Numbered from the stretch's first letter, positions 1 through 9,351 are shown. The stretch is DNA of 64,000 nt from Candidatus Nitrosopumilus sediminis (GCF_000299395.1 NC_018656.1:434001-498000); one strand, 5' to 3'. Program-made: numbers and translations. The notes: generated by a model not told the origin, from the sequence alone.

Positions 1-18
1 GGATCATCCATTTACAAA

Positions 19-1017
19 TTAATTTGTTTGTGGTGTTGCTTTTAATTCATAAGAAGGCCAAGTATTGTACAATTCTTCAACTTCTTTCATATCTGAATCT
101 GAAATATATTTTCCATCTGACATTTCTGCATAATTTACTACCTCTTCTTCACTGATCATAGTTGGAAGCACTGTTGCAAATCCTTTCTTGGTCATCATAA
201 ACTTCATTGCAAATTCTGTAATGTTTAATCCGTTTCTTTCTGCAATGGGTCTGAATTGCTCAACTTTTTCTAATGACTCCTTAAGCCATTCTCTTTTTCT
301 CACTGATCTATGATCATTGTCGTCAAATTTTGTATCTGCATTAACTTTGCCTGTTAAAATTCCTGATGCTTCTGGAACTCTGACTAGAATGCCCACATCT
401 TTTTCTACCGCTTTTTTCATCAATTCGTTTCCTGGAGTTTGTTCTAGTATGTTGTAAACTGTTTGAACTGCACTAAGATTTGGTTTATCCATTGCTTCCA
501 AACCTTCCTGTGTCCATCCAATTGCCGGGCCTAGAGCAACTTGGTATGTTTTAATAGATCCCTCTTCGATAAAACTATCTAATAGATTGAATATGGAATC
601 ATTTCTCACATCTTTTAGTTTTGGATTGTGCACACCATACATGTCAAGATGATCTGTTTGTAATCTTTCTAAACTATTTCTTAATGCCATTCTAGTATAA
701 TCTTCATCAAATCTTTGTGGAAGTTCTTTATGTCCTATTTGTTCAACACCGCTAAAATCATAACCGTATTTTGTTGAAATAACAATCTCGTCCCTCATAT
801 CTTTGAAGACTTCACCAATCAGTTTCTCGCTTAATCCTTTACCGTACAAGTCTCCTGTTTCAAAAAAATTGATTCCTACATCGTATGCTTTTTTGAGCAT
901 TCTTTTAGCTTCATCCTCTTCAATCTTTTTGCCCCACCAATCAAGAGCTATGGCCCATGCTCCGAATCCTATTTCTGAAATTTCTATGTCTGTTTTTCCC
1001 AGTTTATTGTACTTCAA
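19..1017 (-). CDS. Aldo/keto reductase
   Basis: A 332-residue NAD(P)H-dependent oxidoreductase of the aldo/keto reductase superfamily, expected to be a soluble (beta/alpha)8 barrel reducing aldehydes or ketones. The catalytic tetrad is visible as D56 and Y58 (in ETGDLYGKG), K83 (STKYG) and H130 (YGVHNPK), and the opening KLGKTDIEISEIGFGAW is family-typical. Length is normal. It stands alone, with a promoter-sized gap upstream. The substrate cannot be inferred. Family assignment is very likely. Confidence 0.92.
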   Translation of the reverse strand: MKYNKLGKTDIEISEIGFGAWAIALDWWGKKIEEDEAKRMLKKAYDVGINFFETGDLYGKGLSEKLIGEVFKDMRDEIVISTKYGYDFSGVEQIGHKELPQRFDEDYTRMALRNSLERLQTDHLDMYGVHNPKLKDVRNDSIFNLLDSFIEEGSIKTYQVALGPAIGWTQEGLEAMDKPNLSAVQTVYNILEQTPGNELMKKAVEKDVGILVRVPEASGILTGKVNADTKFDDNDHRSVRKREWLKESLEKVEQFRPIAERNGLNITEFAMKFMMTKKGFATVLPTMISEEEVVNYAEMSDGKYISDSDMKEVEELYNTWPSYELKATPQTN

Positions 1018-1136
1018 AACTATTTTTTGTTTTAGGATTTCATCATTTATGTTTATCCAAGATTTGCATCGCTGATATTTTGGTTTTCAAGTGTATGAGA
1101 GAATATTTCATCCAAAAATGTTTTTTGTTTTAAATT

Positions 1137-1811
1137 CTATCCTAAACTGGAAATCATTGAAACGATATCTTTTTTCACGCACACGATCATCGGGATATCA
1201 TTTTTAACATATGATGAGACCTGAGTTTCTCTTAAATCCATTATTAGATCCTGAAAATCTCTGATATTGTCTACTTCAAATGCTAGCATAAAGTCTTCGT
1301 CGTGAATTCCAAAGGAGTAGGTTGTATTGAGAACAACTTGTGGGTATTTTTTACTCACCTCTATGTGTTCGTCCATAATTTCTTGGCGTTTTTCTTTTGG
1401 TAATAGATACCATTCTCTTGTTTTTGTGAACGGATAAACTATAACATGTTTCTTTGGCTCAGTACCTGTAACAAAACCATGAGCTTTTTGTTCTTGCACG
1501 TAAAGTGATGGCCTTGTGCATGACAAATATGTCCTTGATGGGATGATGTATTTTCCAAAAACTGTCTTGTATATTTTCTCAATTACCTTCTGAATCTCTT
1601 CTACTGATTTTGCTGCAAACCAAATCAAAAAATCTGCATCATCTCTTAATCCTAAATTTGAATATGTTCTATACATGATGCCTGAATTATTAATCACGTT
1701 TTCAACTTCCTTTGCAGATTCCTCTTTTGCAAGATCTGCCATCCATCTCCATTTAGGATCAACTTTGAAAAATGAGAAATTGAAATAATACTGATTGTTT
1801 TCTTCTGACAT
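1137..1811 (-). CDS. Chlorite dismutase-family heme protein (HemQ-like)
   Basis: A 224-residue member of the chlorite dismutase/HemQ family of dimeric alpha-beta barrels. The C-terminal half carries the family block KTREWYLLPKEKRQEIMDEH, in which H149 sits where the proximal heme ligand or coproheme-contacting histidine is expected, followed by YPQVVLNTTYSFGIHDEDF. Known members act as coproheme decarboxylases (heme synthesis) or chlorite dismutases. In a thaumarchaeon a heme-related role is the better guess, but the sequence does not decide it. Starts at an ATG with AT-rich sequence upstream. Confidence 0.85.
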   Translation of the reverse strand: MSEENNQYYFNFSFFKVDPKWRWMADLAKEESAKEVENVINNSGIMYRTYSNLGLRDDADFLIWFAAKSVEEIQKVIEKIYKTVFGKYIIPSRTYLSCTRPSLYVQEQKAHGFVTGTEPKKHVIVYPFTKTREWYLLPKEKRQEIMDEHIEVSKKYPQVVLNTTYSFGIHDEDFMLAFEVDNIRDFQDLIMDLRETQVSSYVKNDIPMIVCVKKDIVSMISSLG

Positions 1812-1856
1812 ATGATTTTTAATTTTAAAACCCTATTTAAACAAAAACTAGATTCT

Positions 1857-2069
1857 CTATTTTAGAATCTCGATAATTTTCTCTGATGATTTATGCCCCG
1901 ATTTTATTTGAACCAAACTTGTTGATATTTTGAAATGTTTTGCAATTTTTTTTACTATCTCTTTATTTGCCTCTCCTTTGATGGGCTTTGATTTTATTCC
2001 TATGCTGATTTGATCTTTTTCTATTTCTAAAAATTCTTTAGAAAATTCTACTTTAACTTTGTAAATCAA
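1857..2069 (-). CDS. DUF167 (YggU-like) small protein
   Basis: A 70-residue protein with the DUF167/YggU pattern: an early beta-strand (IYKVKVEFSKEF), the central IGIKSKPIKGEANKEIVKKIAKHF, and the terminal VQIKSGHKSSEKIIEI. This is the usual full length of the family. No biochemical function is established for it. It lies 33 nt from the end of sufC on the same strand and may be in the same transcript. Confidence 0.75.
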   Translation of the reverse strand: MIYKVKVEFSKEFLEIEKDQISIGIKSKPIKGEANKEIVKKIAKHFKISTSLVQIKSGHKSSEKIIEILK

Positions 2070-2102
2070 TATTGTTTTGGAAATCGTTTTGGTTAAATTT
2101 GA

Positions 2103-2873
2103 TTATGCTGGTTGCTCTAAAGCCCATTCATAACCTTCGGCTTCAAGTTTGTCTGCAAGTGATGCATCCCCTGTCTTCAATACTTGGCCTCTTGCAAATA
2201 CATGTACAAAGTCTAACTTGTCTAGGAATTTCAAAATTCTGGCATAGTGAGTGATAATGATGATTGTTGCATCCTTGTCTGCAACTTTGCTGATTGCTTG
2301 AGCTACTGCTTGAACTGCATCAATATCTAAACCCGAATCTGGTTCATCTAAGATTGAAATTTTTGGTTTTAATACTGCCATTTGTAATACTTCTGCACGT
2401 TTTTTCTCTCCACCTGAAAATCCTTCATTGAGATATCTTGAAAGAAATTCTTCTTTTAATCCCACTTTTTCTAAATTCTCTTTAAGATATTTTTGAAATT
2501 CTCTTACTGTGATGAATACTTCTCTGTTGTCTCCTTCCAGTGCTTTACTTAGAGAATTATATGCTGTTCTAAGAAAGTGAGAGAATCCTACACCTGAAAC
2601 TTCAGTTGGATATTGAAATCCTAGGAATAATCCTTTTTTTGCTCTTTCGTCTGCTGTTAAATCTAAAATGCTTTCACCATCTAACAAAATATCTCCTTTC
2701 GTAACTTCGTATTTTGGGTGTGCAAGTAATGTATAGGCTAGTGTACTTTTTCCTGAACCATTTGGTCCCATAATGGCGTGTACTTGTCCTGGACCTGTTT
2801 TCAAATTTACTCCTTTGAGAATCTCTTTACCTTCTCTTGATACGTGAAGATCTTTGATTTCTAATACTGCCAT
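2103..2873 (-). CDS. sufC: SufC, Fe-S cluster assembly ATPase
   Basis: A 256-residue ABC-type ATPase of the SUF iron-sulfur cluster assembly system, normally working with SufB and SufD in the cytoplasm. Walker A is GPNGSGKST at residues 36-44. The ABC signature region is NEGFSGGEKKRAEVLQ, and Walker B is ISILDEPDSGLDID, where the DEPDSGLD form is characteristic of SufC rather than of transporter ATPases. sufB and sufD are not in this window. Length is typical. Confidence 0.95.
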   Translation of the reverse strand: MAVLEIKDLHVSREGKEILKGVNLKTGPGQVHAIMGPNGSGKSTLAYTLLAHPKYEVTKGDILLDGESILDLTADERAKKGLFLGFQYPTEVSGVGFSHFLRTAYNSLSKALEGDNREVFITVREFQKYLKENLEKVGLKEEFLSRYLNEGFSGGEKKRAEVLQMAVLKPKISILDEPDSGLDIDAVQAVAQAISKVADKDATIIIITHYARILKFLDKLDFVHVFARGQVLKTGDASLADKLEAEGYEWALEQPA

Positions 2874-2960
2874 GCTTCGATTTATTCTGATTCTCTATAT
2901 AATACCGACGAAATTTAGCTAATCCTAATCTAAATAATAAAATGAAAAGAGGGGGTGTAA

Positions 2961-3914
2961 TTAGTTGGCCAGAGATGGTCTCAAAGTAATTTTGAGTTTA
3001 TAGCACGTTAGAATTTCTTTACATCTATTTCTGATAGTTACTTCTGTGACTCCTGCAATACTTGAAACGTCTCTTTGTAGAACGTTTTGTCCAAGTAAAA
3101 CCGATGCTACATACAGATATGCTGCGGCAATCCCGTTTGGAGCCTTACCATCAGCAATACTGCTGTCTTTGGTTTTTTCTGCAATTTCTAAGGCTAGTCT
3201 TTCAACTCTAACCTCAGTCTGTGTCATGTTTGCTATCTTTGAGATGTATTTGTCCATGGTTACAACTGGGGCATGTAGTTGTCCCATTTCCATTACCATG
3301 GTTCTATAGTATCTAGCTGCAAGTTTTGTTTTTGATTTAACGTCTTTTGCTGGACAAATTCCTCGGCAAATTTCTTCTAATGATCTTACTACATCACATT
3401 GTTTGCATGCCATGTAAATTGTAGCAGCTGTTATGCTAACTACTGATTTTCCTTTCACATCAACATGTCCATCCAAGTTTCTGTATATCATAGATGCTGT
3501 TTCCAAAACATTCTTTGAAAGATTTAGACCTTCACATGTTTCACCCATTTTTGCTAAAACATTTGCTAATCTTCTTTCTCTTGGTGAGGAAACTCTTACT
3601 CTTTGTTGCCACTTTCTGAGATTATTCATTTGGCCTGCAACTTCACGGTTTATTGTTTTTCCGCTAAAGTCTTTTGCACTAATTGAAATCTCAGTAGTTA
3701 TTCCCAAATCATGTTGAGAATAGGTTGTTTGTCCTGTTGCTCTTGCAAGCTTCATCTTGTCTTCGAAGTTTGAGCTTATTGTTTCTGGACCAAAATCTGC
3801 AATCTGATCATCGACGACAACGCCGCAACCAGAACAGATAATTTCACCATTCTGCATGTCATCTACTAATGTAGATTTACATTCAGGACAGTTTTGTTTT
3901 TCTAGTATGTTCAT
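2961..3914 (-). CDS. tfb: Transcription initiation factor TFB (first copy)
   Basis: A 317-residue archaeal TFIIB homologue that bridges TBP-TATA and RNA polymerase. The N-terminal zinc ribbon is CPECKSTLVDDMQNGEIICSGCG, followed by the B-reader/linker region and two cyclin-like repeats. The second repeat ends in DVSSIAGVTEVTIRNRCKEI, the usual DNA-contacting helix-turn-helix. The ATG overlaps the last base of the gar1 stop codon (TAATG), so the two genes are translationally coupled. A second TFB lies at 46741-47637. Confidence 0.96.
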   Translation of the reverse strand: MNILEKQNCPECKSTLVDDMQNGEIICSGCGVVVDDQIADFGPETISSNFEDKMKLARATGQTTYSQHDLGITTEISISAKDFSGKTINREVAGQMNNLRKWQQRVRVSSPRERRLANVLAKMGETCEGLNLSKNVLETASMIYRNLDGHVDVKGKSVVSITAATIYMACKQCDVVRSLEEICRGICPAKDVKSKTKLAARYYRTMVMEMGQLHAPVVTMDKYISKIANMTQTEVRVERLALEIAEKTKDSSIADGKAPNGIAAAYLYVASVLLGQNVLQRDVSSIAGVTEVTIRNRCKEILTCYKLKITLRPSLAN

Positions 3915-4159
3915 TATTTTCTTCTCCTAAATTTTTTTGGTTTGTTGGCAGGAGATTCTTGAGATGCGAAAACACTTTTGCCAATGTATTTTTTGATGTT
4001 GTTTGTTAATGGCGTTGCTGATGCAAACGGTCTACTTACTGGACCTATCATTTCATTTACTTTTGCAACCCTAGTTCCCTTTTCGTCACAGAGTATCTGA
4101 CCTTCAACTAATTCTGTTGATAGTTGAATGATTACCCTGCCACTACCGGCTAGGTGCAT
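3914..4159 (-). CDS. gar1: Gar1, H/ACA RNP protein
   Basis: Gar1-type subunit of the archaeal H/ACA pseudouridylation RNP (with Cbf5, Nop10 and L7Ae). The beta-barrel core reads GRVIIQLSTELVEGQILCDEKGTRVAKVNEMIGPVSRPFASATP, with a basic tail. An in-frame TTG lies 21 nt upstream at 4180, but the SD-like AGGAGGT falls inside that extension and about 12 nt before the ATG at 4159, so 4159 is the better start (81 residues). It precedes tfb with a 1-nt overlap, a gar1-tfb pairing seen in other archaea. Confidence 0.88.
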   Translation of the reverse strand: MHLAGSGRVIIQLSTELVEGQILCDEKGTRVAKVNEMIGPVSRPFASATPLTNNIKKYIGKSVFASQESPANKPKKFRRRK

Positions 4160-4254
4160 TATTTCGCCTACCTCCTGCAATTAGAATTACTAATTATCAT
4201 ATTGTTATCATAGACTTCTGTCAACTTTACTTTAGCTAAGAGCTAGATTTGATT

Positions 4255-4554
4255 TTATTTTGATTGTTTTGATCTTTTAGACACTAACTTTTCTGAAATT
4301 TTGTTAAGAATTTTTGTCTTGGAGGATCCTTTTGGTACTACAACATAACCTGACCTCACAAAAGGTCTTTTGGGGAATCTTACTTTGTCGTCTGATTCTG
4401 TGATTTCAATACCACTTGCTTTAGTTGCATCCATTAATTCTTTCAATGAAGGATCAAATACGCATTTATCTAATCCAACTCTCCTGCCTTTTGATTTTTT
4501 TAAATTCTTGTTGAAATAATCCAACCAGATTACGACGTGCTCGTAATCTTTCAT
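4255..4554 (-). CDS. srp19: SRP19, signal recognition particle protein
   Basis: A 99-residue SRP19 homologue that binds helices 6 and 8 of SRP RNA and prepares it for SRP54. The family core is present: VIWLDYFNKNLKKSKGRRVGLDKCVFDPSLKELMDATKASGIE, then a basic C-terminal part. It starts one base after the rpsH-like S8e stop codon (GAATAAAATG), so S8e and SRP19 form an operon. SRP54 is elsewhere in the window (12207-13532). Confidence 0.9.
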   Translation of the reverse strand: MKDYEHVVIWLDYFNKNLKKSKGRRVGLDKCVFDPSLKELMDATKASGIEITESDDKVRFPKRPFVRSGYVVVPKGSSKTKILNKISEKLVSKRSKQSK

Positions 4555-4555
4555 T

Positions 4556-4939
4556 TTATTCCTTTAGTAAAATTGCGTTGACGATTCCGTTTTGTCCTGG
4601 TTTTGAAACTACTCTGCATTTACCTTCTTGTGTTTCAAGAATTGCACCTTTTGTAATGATGCCTCGTCTTTGGTAATCGTTGTTTGTAGAATTTTCTAAC
4701 ACTTTGATAATCTTTGATTTCTTTACTTTATTTTCACCTGTTGCTAAATTAACAAAGTCAATTGATTTCAATGCTGTTTTTTTGTTATTACCTCTAACTC
4801 TTCTTGTTATTGTAACTTGAGCTCCGTTAATTGGCTCATTTGGATATCTATCAGTTTCATATTTTCTTCTAATTCTTAGTGGAACTCTTCTGCCCCCAGT
4901 AATTTTACTTGTTGCTAAGTTCTCTATGGATTTTCTCAC
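4556..4939 (-). CDS. rps8e: 30S ribosomal protein S8e
   Basis: A 127-residue archaeal/eukaryotic ribosomal protein S8e, a small-subunit protein absent from bacteria. It is recognised from the basic N-terminus (SKITGGRRVPLRIRRKYE), the central NKKTALKSIDFVNLATGE region and the end RRGIITKGAILETQEGKCRVVSKPGQNGIVNAILL, which is the S8e signature. It leads a two-gene operon with srp19. Confidence 0.95.
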   Translation of the reverse strand: MRKSIENLATSKITGGRRVPLRIRRKYETDRYPNEPINGAQVTITRRVRGNNKKTALKSIDFVNLATGENKVKKSKIIKVLENSTNNDYQRRGIITKGAILETQEGKCRVVSKPGQNGIVNAILLKE

Positions 4940-5008
4940 GAAATGATGTCTAAATTACTCTAATTTATACAAAACGCAAAAAACTAGCCGTAAAGCAAAA
5001 AAATCTAC

Positions 5009-5581
5009 TCAGTTTACTTCTGTAGCAATTGGCGGAGTAGCTGTTTGTCTGTTAGCAGTCTTTCTTACTTTGGAGAACAATCTTTGTTTTAGATCTTCTA
5101 CATCTCCTTGAATACCAAAATATTTTTGGAATTTTTCAGTTGTTGTGTATATTTTTAATCGTCCTACATTTTGATGACTGATGTAATCTAATTGTCGTAA
5201 TTCTTTGAGATGTGCATAAACACCAGATCCTCTTGTTTCAACAAGTTGTTTTGATGATATTGGTTGCATATATGCAATGTAAGATAATGTTTTGAGTGTT
5301 GCATTTGGAAGAACTGGTTTTGATGCATATCTCTTGACTGTGGCACTGTATTCTGGTTTTAATTGCATTACATAGGAACCGTCTGGAAGAATAACAATTT
5401 CTAATGCTTTGAATGCTGACTTTGTCTTTTTCATTATGCTCTCAAGCAATTCTAGAGTTTTTGTTCTAGATTCTGTGCCTGAAGCTCTTACTATATCTTC
5501 AATTCTTAATGGTCTTCCTGCTGAATACAATGCAGCTTCTATCCTTGCCGTTGCCTCATCCAAATTCTCTATTTTTACCAT
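5009..5581 (-). CDS. scpB: ScpB, segregation and condensation protein B
   Basis: A 190-residue ScpB-type winged-helix protein that would join ScpA and SMC in a chromosome-compaction complex. Visible are the first winged helix (ARIEAALYSAGRPLRIEDIVRASG) and the second one, PNATLKTLSYIAYMQPISSKQLVETRGSGVYAHLKELRQLDYI, typical of the family. An SD-like GGAGGGAG precedes its ATG. It follows scpA by 17 nt on the same strand. The C-terminal tail after about residue 165 is low in complexity. Confidence 0.9.
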   Translation of the reverse strand: MVKIENLDEATARIEAALYSAGRPLRIEDIVRASGTESRTKTLELLESIMKKTKSAFKALEIVILPDGSYVMQLKPEYSATVKRYASKPVLPNATLKTLSYIAYMQPISSKQLVETRGSGVYAHLKELRQLDYISHQNVGRLKIYTTTEKFQKYFGIQGDVEDLKQRLFSKVRKTANRQTATPPIATEVN

Positions 5582-5598
5582 TCATCTCCCTCCACTGT

Positions 5599-6276
5599 TC
5601 AGTTTACTAACTCTTCTTTCACAACGATAATTTTGATGTCATCGCCAACTTGCTCAAGATCTACTTTTTGGTCTCTTGCCAAAAATAATGCGGCAAAGAA
5701 GCATCTGATGGAATCTACCTGATCCAAATCTGCAATGATATCCTGTAATACTCCAAATCCTGTTGCTCCTATCTTCTTCATGATCAAGTCTTCATATTTT
5801 CCAATGATGCTTTCAAGTGAAATGAAAAACTCTTGGAAATCTGGAGCTTCAATAGGTTCTATCTCTAATGATTTATTGCGTCTTGATTGTGGGTTTGCAA
5901 TTGTACCAATTAGGTTTTGTAATAATCCCAACAAGTCATCTAATGATACTGGATATGTAGATTCATGTCTGTATGGAATATCTATTAATTCAATATCTAC
6001 ATCTGTTCTTTGGTGCATTGGTTTTTTCTCCATTGCTGCCTTTTGCAATGCAAAAATGCTTTCAACTTTCATTCTGTAAATTAGTGATGATGATAGTGCT
6101 GCCATCCCTGCTACCTTGAGATCTTTCTTTCCTGTTTTTTCAAGAATTTTTATTAACAAATTTAAAATTTGAATAAGATCAATCTCCCAAACATCTTTTT
6201 TAACAACTGCTGATGGGCTAAACAGAATGTTAACTGGTTCCTGAGAAATACTATTGGGAGTTTGTGCTTCACTCAC
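5599..6276 (-). CDS. scpA: ScpA, segregation and condensation protein A (kleisin)
   Basis: A 225-residue kleisin-like ScpA: an N-terminal helical part (DVWEIDLIQILNLLIKILEK) and a C-terminal winged-helix segment (FFAALFLARDQKVDLEQVGDDIKIIVV). It starts with GTG and is followed by scpB. Archaeal ScpA proteins are short and divergent, so the call also rests on the scpA-scpB gene order. It is divergent from the alcohol dehydrogenase at 6371, and each gene has its own TATA-like element. Confidence 0.85.
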   Translation of the reverse strand: MSEAQTPNSISQEPVNILFSPSAVVKKDVWEIDLIQILNLLIKILEKTGKKDLKVAGMAALSSSLIYRMKVESIFALQKAAMEKKPMHQRTDVDIELIDIPYRHESTYPVSLDDLLGLLQNLIGTIANPQSRRNKSLEIEPIEAPDFQEFFISLESIIGKYEDLIMKKIGATGFGVLQDIIADLDQVDSIRCFFAALFLARDQKVDLEQVGDDIKIIVVKEELVN

Positions 6277-6370
6277 ATGATAACTTTCTGTCTATTCAAT
6301 AATATCTAAGGGCTCTATTTTTTTCTCACATCCAGTCAACTCTTATATTGTTAGTATGGAAAAATGAGTT

Positions 6371-7423
6371 ATGAAATCTGCTAGGATCACAGGCCCAAAT
6401 GAGCCTCTTACAGTATCTGAAACTGAGACTCCTAAACCCCAAGGTACTCAAGTCCTAGTCAAAGTATCGTCTGTAGGTGTTTGCCACAGTGATCTACACT
6501 TATGGGAAGGCGGATATGATCTTGGTGATGGCCAATTTATGAAGGTCACTGATAGAGGTGTAAAATACCCTGTAACTCCTGGACATGAAATCGTTGGTAC
6601 TGTTGAACAAATCGGCGATGGTGTTTCTAATGTATCTGTTGGAGATGCTGTTTTAGTATACCCTTGGATTGGATGTGGACAATGTCCTGCATGTAAAGTT
6701 GGAAACGAAAATCTATGTGATGCTCCAAAATCCATGGGCGTCTTCCAAGATGGGGGTTATTCTGATTATTCTTTAATTCCTGATTCTAAATATTTAGCAA
6801 AACTCGACGGTGTTGATCCTGATGCAGCTACTTCTATTGCTTGTTCTGGACTAACAGCATACACTGCTATCAAAAAGGCAAATCAAAACTCTCCAGAGTT
6901 TCTAGTAATTGTAGGAGCTGGTGGACTTGGATTAATGGGAGTTCAAATTGCTAGTGCTATTACCGATGCAAAGATTATCTGCGTTGATTTAGATGATGCA
7001 AAATTAGAAACAGCAAAAGAAATGGGTGCTGATTTTACAGTTAACTCAAAAGATCCTGAAACTATTCAAAAAATAATGTCTATCTGTAATGAGAAAGGTG
7101 CAGATAGTGTAGTAGATTTCGTTAATGCTCCTCCAACAGTCAAAACTGGTTTAGCAGTTTTAAGAAAAAGAGGAAATTTGGTTTTAGTTGGTTTGTTTGG
7201 CGGTTCATTGGAAATTTCCCTTGTAACAATCCCAATGAAATCTATTATCATTCAAGGTGCATACACTGGAAACTATAATGACATGGTAGAACTTCTTGAT
7301 CTTGCACGAAAGGGCACCATTAATCCTGTAATTTCAAAAAGATATTCTTTAGATGAGGCAAATAATGCTCTAGAGGATCTCAAAGCCAGAAAAATTCTTG
7401 GTCGTGCAGTAATCAATCCCTGA
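6371..7423 (+). CDS. Zinc-dependent alcohol dehydrogenase
   Basis: A 350-residue medium-chain dehydrogenase/reductase. Catalytic zinc ligands are C38 (GVCHSD) and H72-E73 (PGHE). The structural zinc cysteines are C102, C105, C108 and C116. The Rossmann motif is GAGGLGLMG, preceded by an active substrate-domain hinge. It probably interconverts a small alcohol and aldehyde with NAD(P); the substrate is unknown. A TATA-like CTTATATTG lies about 25 nt before the ATG, consistent with leaderless transcription. Confidence 0.93.
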   Translation: MKSARITGPNEPLTVSETETPKPQGTQVLVKVSSVGVCHSDLHLWEGGYDLGDGQFMKVTDRGVKYPVTPGHEIVGTVEQIGDGVSNVSVGDAVLVYPWIGCGQCPACKVGNENLCDAPKSMGVFQDGGYSDYSLIPDSKYLAKLDGVDPDAATSIACSGLTAYTAIKKANQNSPEFLVIVGAGGLGLMGVQIASAITDAKIICVDLDDAKLETAKEMGADFTVNSKDPETIQKIMSICNEKGADSVVDFVNAPPTVKTGLAVLRKRGNLVLVGLFGGSLEISLVTIPMKSIIIQGAYTGNYNDMVELLDLARKGTINPVISKRYSLDEANNALEDLKARKILGRAVINP

Positions 7424-7470
7424 TATCCCACAAATTATTCTAAAATTTTATAACAGAAAAAAATCCAGTA

Positions 7471-8226
7471 TTGTTATTGGATACTAAAACCAGTTGTGAG
7501 ATTGCATTAACACATCTTAAAAATAAACAATTCATTACGGCTCATACTTTACTTTTAGACCAAGCTGAATCTTTAAAAAAATCTGATCTTCTAAAATCTG
7601 CTTTGTTGTATATGTTGGCTGGCGAATGCAAAACTCGTCAAGGAAAACCATCTGAAAATGAAATTAAAGAAGCTGGTGATTTATTTTTAAAATATTCTAA
7701 TGCAAAAAATTCAACAAATGTAAAAGGTGCATTACTATGTGCTTCCAAATGCTTACTGAGTTTAGGTGAATTTGACAAAGCTAAAGAAACATATCAAAAA
7801 GCAAAAAGCATCATCTTAACTCCAATTCAAGTTACTAGACCTGTTGTGATAGTTGAAGATAGTGCAGCAATTTCTATGAAACTAAAAACATATGTTGAAA
7901 AATTAGGTTATTCTGAAATTCATCTTTTTAAAAATGGAAAAGAAGGTTTGAAGGGTTGCAAAGATATTCTTTCTAAAAATAAAGAACCTATCCTACTTCT
8001 TGATATGGGATTGCCTGATCTTGAAGGTGATGTTGTTGCCACCAAATTACTTAAAGAAAAAACTAATCTGCAAATTATAGTTGTTACAGCTGATGAAAAA
8101 ACTACTGTTCGGGTTCATAATACTCTGAGTACTGGTGTTTCTGCCTTTATCCAAAAACCATTTACCCTTGACGAAGTAAAAAAAGCAATTGATGTTGCAG
8201 AGTCTGAATATTCTTTATTACAATAA
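7471..8226 (+). CDS. TPR-like domain fused to a response-regulator receiver
   Basis: A 251-residue protein starting at TTG. Residues 1-115 are helical, with TPR/SNAP-like repeats (LLYMLAGECKTRQGK, ALLCASKCLLSLGEFDKAKETYQKAK). Residues 124-251 form a receiver domain with the acid pair E129-D130, phospho-acceptor D178 (LLLDMGLPD), T206 and K229 (IQKPF). There is no DNA-binding output domain, so signalling is probably by protein contact. No histidine kinase is nearby. It ends overlapping the converging Lrp-type gene by 9 nt. Confidence 0.85.
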   Translation: MLLDTKTSCEIALTHLKNKQFITAHTLLLDQAESLKKSDLLKSALLYMLAGECKTRQGKPSENEIKEAGDLFLKYSNAKNSTNVKGALLCASKCLLSLGEFDKAKETYQKAKSIILTPIQVTRPVVIVEDSAAISMKLKTYVEKLGYSEIHLFKNGKEGLKGCKDILSKNKEPILLLDMGLPDLEGDVVATKLLKEKTNLQIIVVTADEKTTVRVHNTLSTGVSAFIQKPFTLDEVKKAIDVAESEYSLLQ

Positions 8227-8718
8227 AAGTAAGGACATGTTAAGTATATTCACATCTTTAATGTCTATCTCATTTATTCTATAATCTATCAATTCATCTG
8301 AAAATTTTTCTACAATTTTCTGTGACGTGTTTGATTTTTCAGAGTTAACTTGTAGCAAAACTAGCATATTCCATTCTCCTTCCATGTTTGATACTAGGAG
8401 ATAGTTGTCTAATTTTGTAATGAATTCTTTGATAGAATCTTTTACTGCTTCAAGTGATTTTGAAGGTTTTAGTTTGATTAAGACTGCTTGGTACTCATTA
8501 ATTCCTGACACATCCGTTAGTACTGCTTTGTACCCTTTGATGATGCCACTTTTTTCTAATCTCTCTATTCTTTTTCTAATTGTTCTGTCAGATACATCAT
8601 GTCCTGATTTTTTCAACTCTGCTGCAATTTCTTTTGATGGGGTTCTTGCATTGTTGTTTAGAATTTCTATAATTTTTTGATCTACTTTGTCTAGATTGGA
8701 CCATGCATCTTCACTCAT
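8218..8718 (-). CDS. Lrp/AsnC family transcriptional regulator
   Basis: A 166-residue Lrp/AsnC-type regulator. The N-terminal helix-turn-helix is VDQKIIEILNNNARTPSKEIAAEL followed by VSDRTIRKRIERLEKSGIIKGYKAVL, and the C-terminal half is the RAM ligand/oligomer domain, less conserved here. It converges with and overlaps the receiver gene by 9 nt. The ligand and targets cannot be read from sequence. Confidence 0.9.
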   Translation of the reverse strand: MSEDAWSNLDKVDQKIIEILNNNARTPSKEIAAELKKSGHDVSDRTIRKRIERLEKSGIIKGYKAVLTDVSGINEYQAVLIKLKPSKSLEAVKDSIKEFITKLDNYLLVSNMEGEWNMLVLLQVNSEKSNTSQKIVEKFSDELIDYRINEIDIKDVNILNMSLLLL

Positions 8719-8787
8719 GATTGTTCAAAGTTGTAATGCCTTTTGAATTTTTGGCTGAATATTAACAATTTTTACTTTTGATTTCTC

Positions 8788-9351
8788 TTATTCTTCTAAA
8801 ATCCACCCCGATTCCATGATTTTTTGATCTTCTGTTTCTCCGATATTTGTCGCATACCTCCAAATAACTGAATATTCTGGAATCATTTTTCCTTTAATTT
8901 TCAAAAGAGCCTCTATCTCCGAATTAAGATTGTCATCTGCATTTCCACACTCTTTGCAGAATTTACATTTTTGATCAAGTGTTATTGGGTCTGATTCAAT
9001 TAATGGATATGCTTTACATGCTAGTGGTCTTTCATTGTAAATCTTACATGGATGCCCTCCATGTGGCGATTTTTCTCCACTAACTGTATCCAAAAATGGA
9101 CACGTGTTGCCATTTTTTTCAGAACCCATTAATTGATATGCTAAAATTTTACTTGGAATGGAATCATTTTTTTCAGATACCCCTATTCTTGGCAAAATTT
9201 TGATTTTTAATTTGTTTTTGATTGCCAACTTTTCAATTCGATCTTTTTCCTCTGGAAGTATCAACACTCCTATTTTCCCAAATTTTTTACTTGGATAATA
9301 TTCTCTTTCAATGCAACACTGAGCACAATCTTCTATACAATGAAATTCCAC
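8788..9351 (-). CDS. YkgJ-family cysteine cluster protein
   Basis: A 187-residue protein with the Fe/Zn-chelating YkgJ pattern: CIEDCAQCCIEREYY at the N-terminus, CPFL and CKIYNERPLACKAYPL in the middle, and CKFCKEC near the C-terminus. The family is thought to bind a metal or Fe-S centre, but its role is not established. A TATA-like element (plus-strand GGATAAAAAT, 9371-9380) lies about 25 nt upstream of the start. It is divergent from aIF1A. Confidence 0.85.
   Translation of the reverse strand: MEFHCIEDCAQCCIEREYYPSKKFGKIGVLILPEEKDRIEKLAIKNKLKIKILPRIGVSEKNDSIPSKILAYQLMGSEKNGNTCPFLDTVSGEKSPHGGHPCKIYNERPLACKAYPLIESDPITLDQKCKFCKECGNADDNLNSEIEALLKIKGKMIPEYSVIWRYATNIGETEDQKIMESGWILEE

Noticed and set aside
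803-1075. 90-codon frame antisense to the aldo/keto reductase
   Set aside because: Shadow of a well-supported gene; composition is that of antisense sequence.
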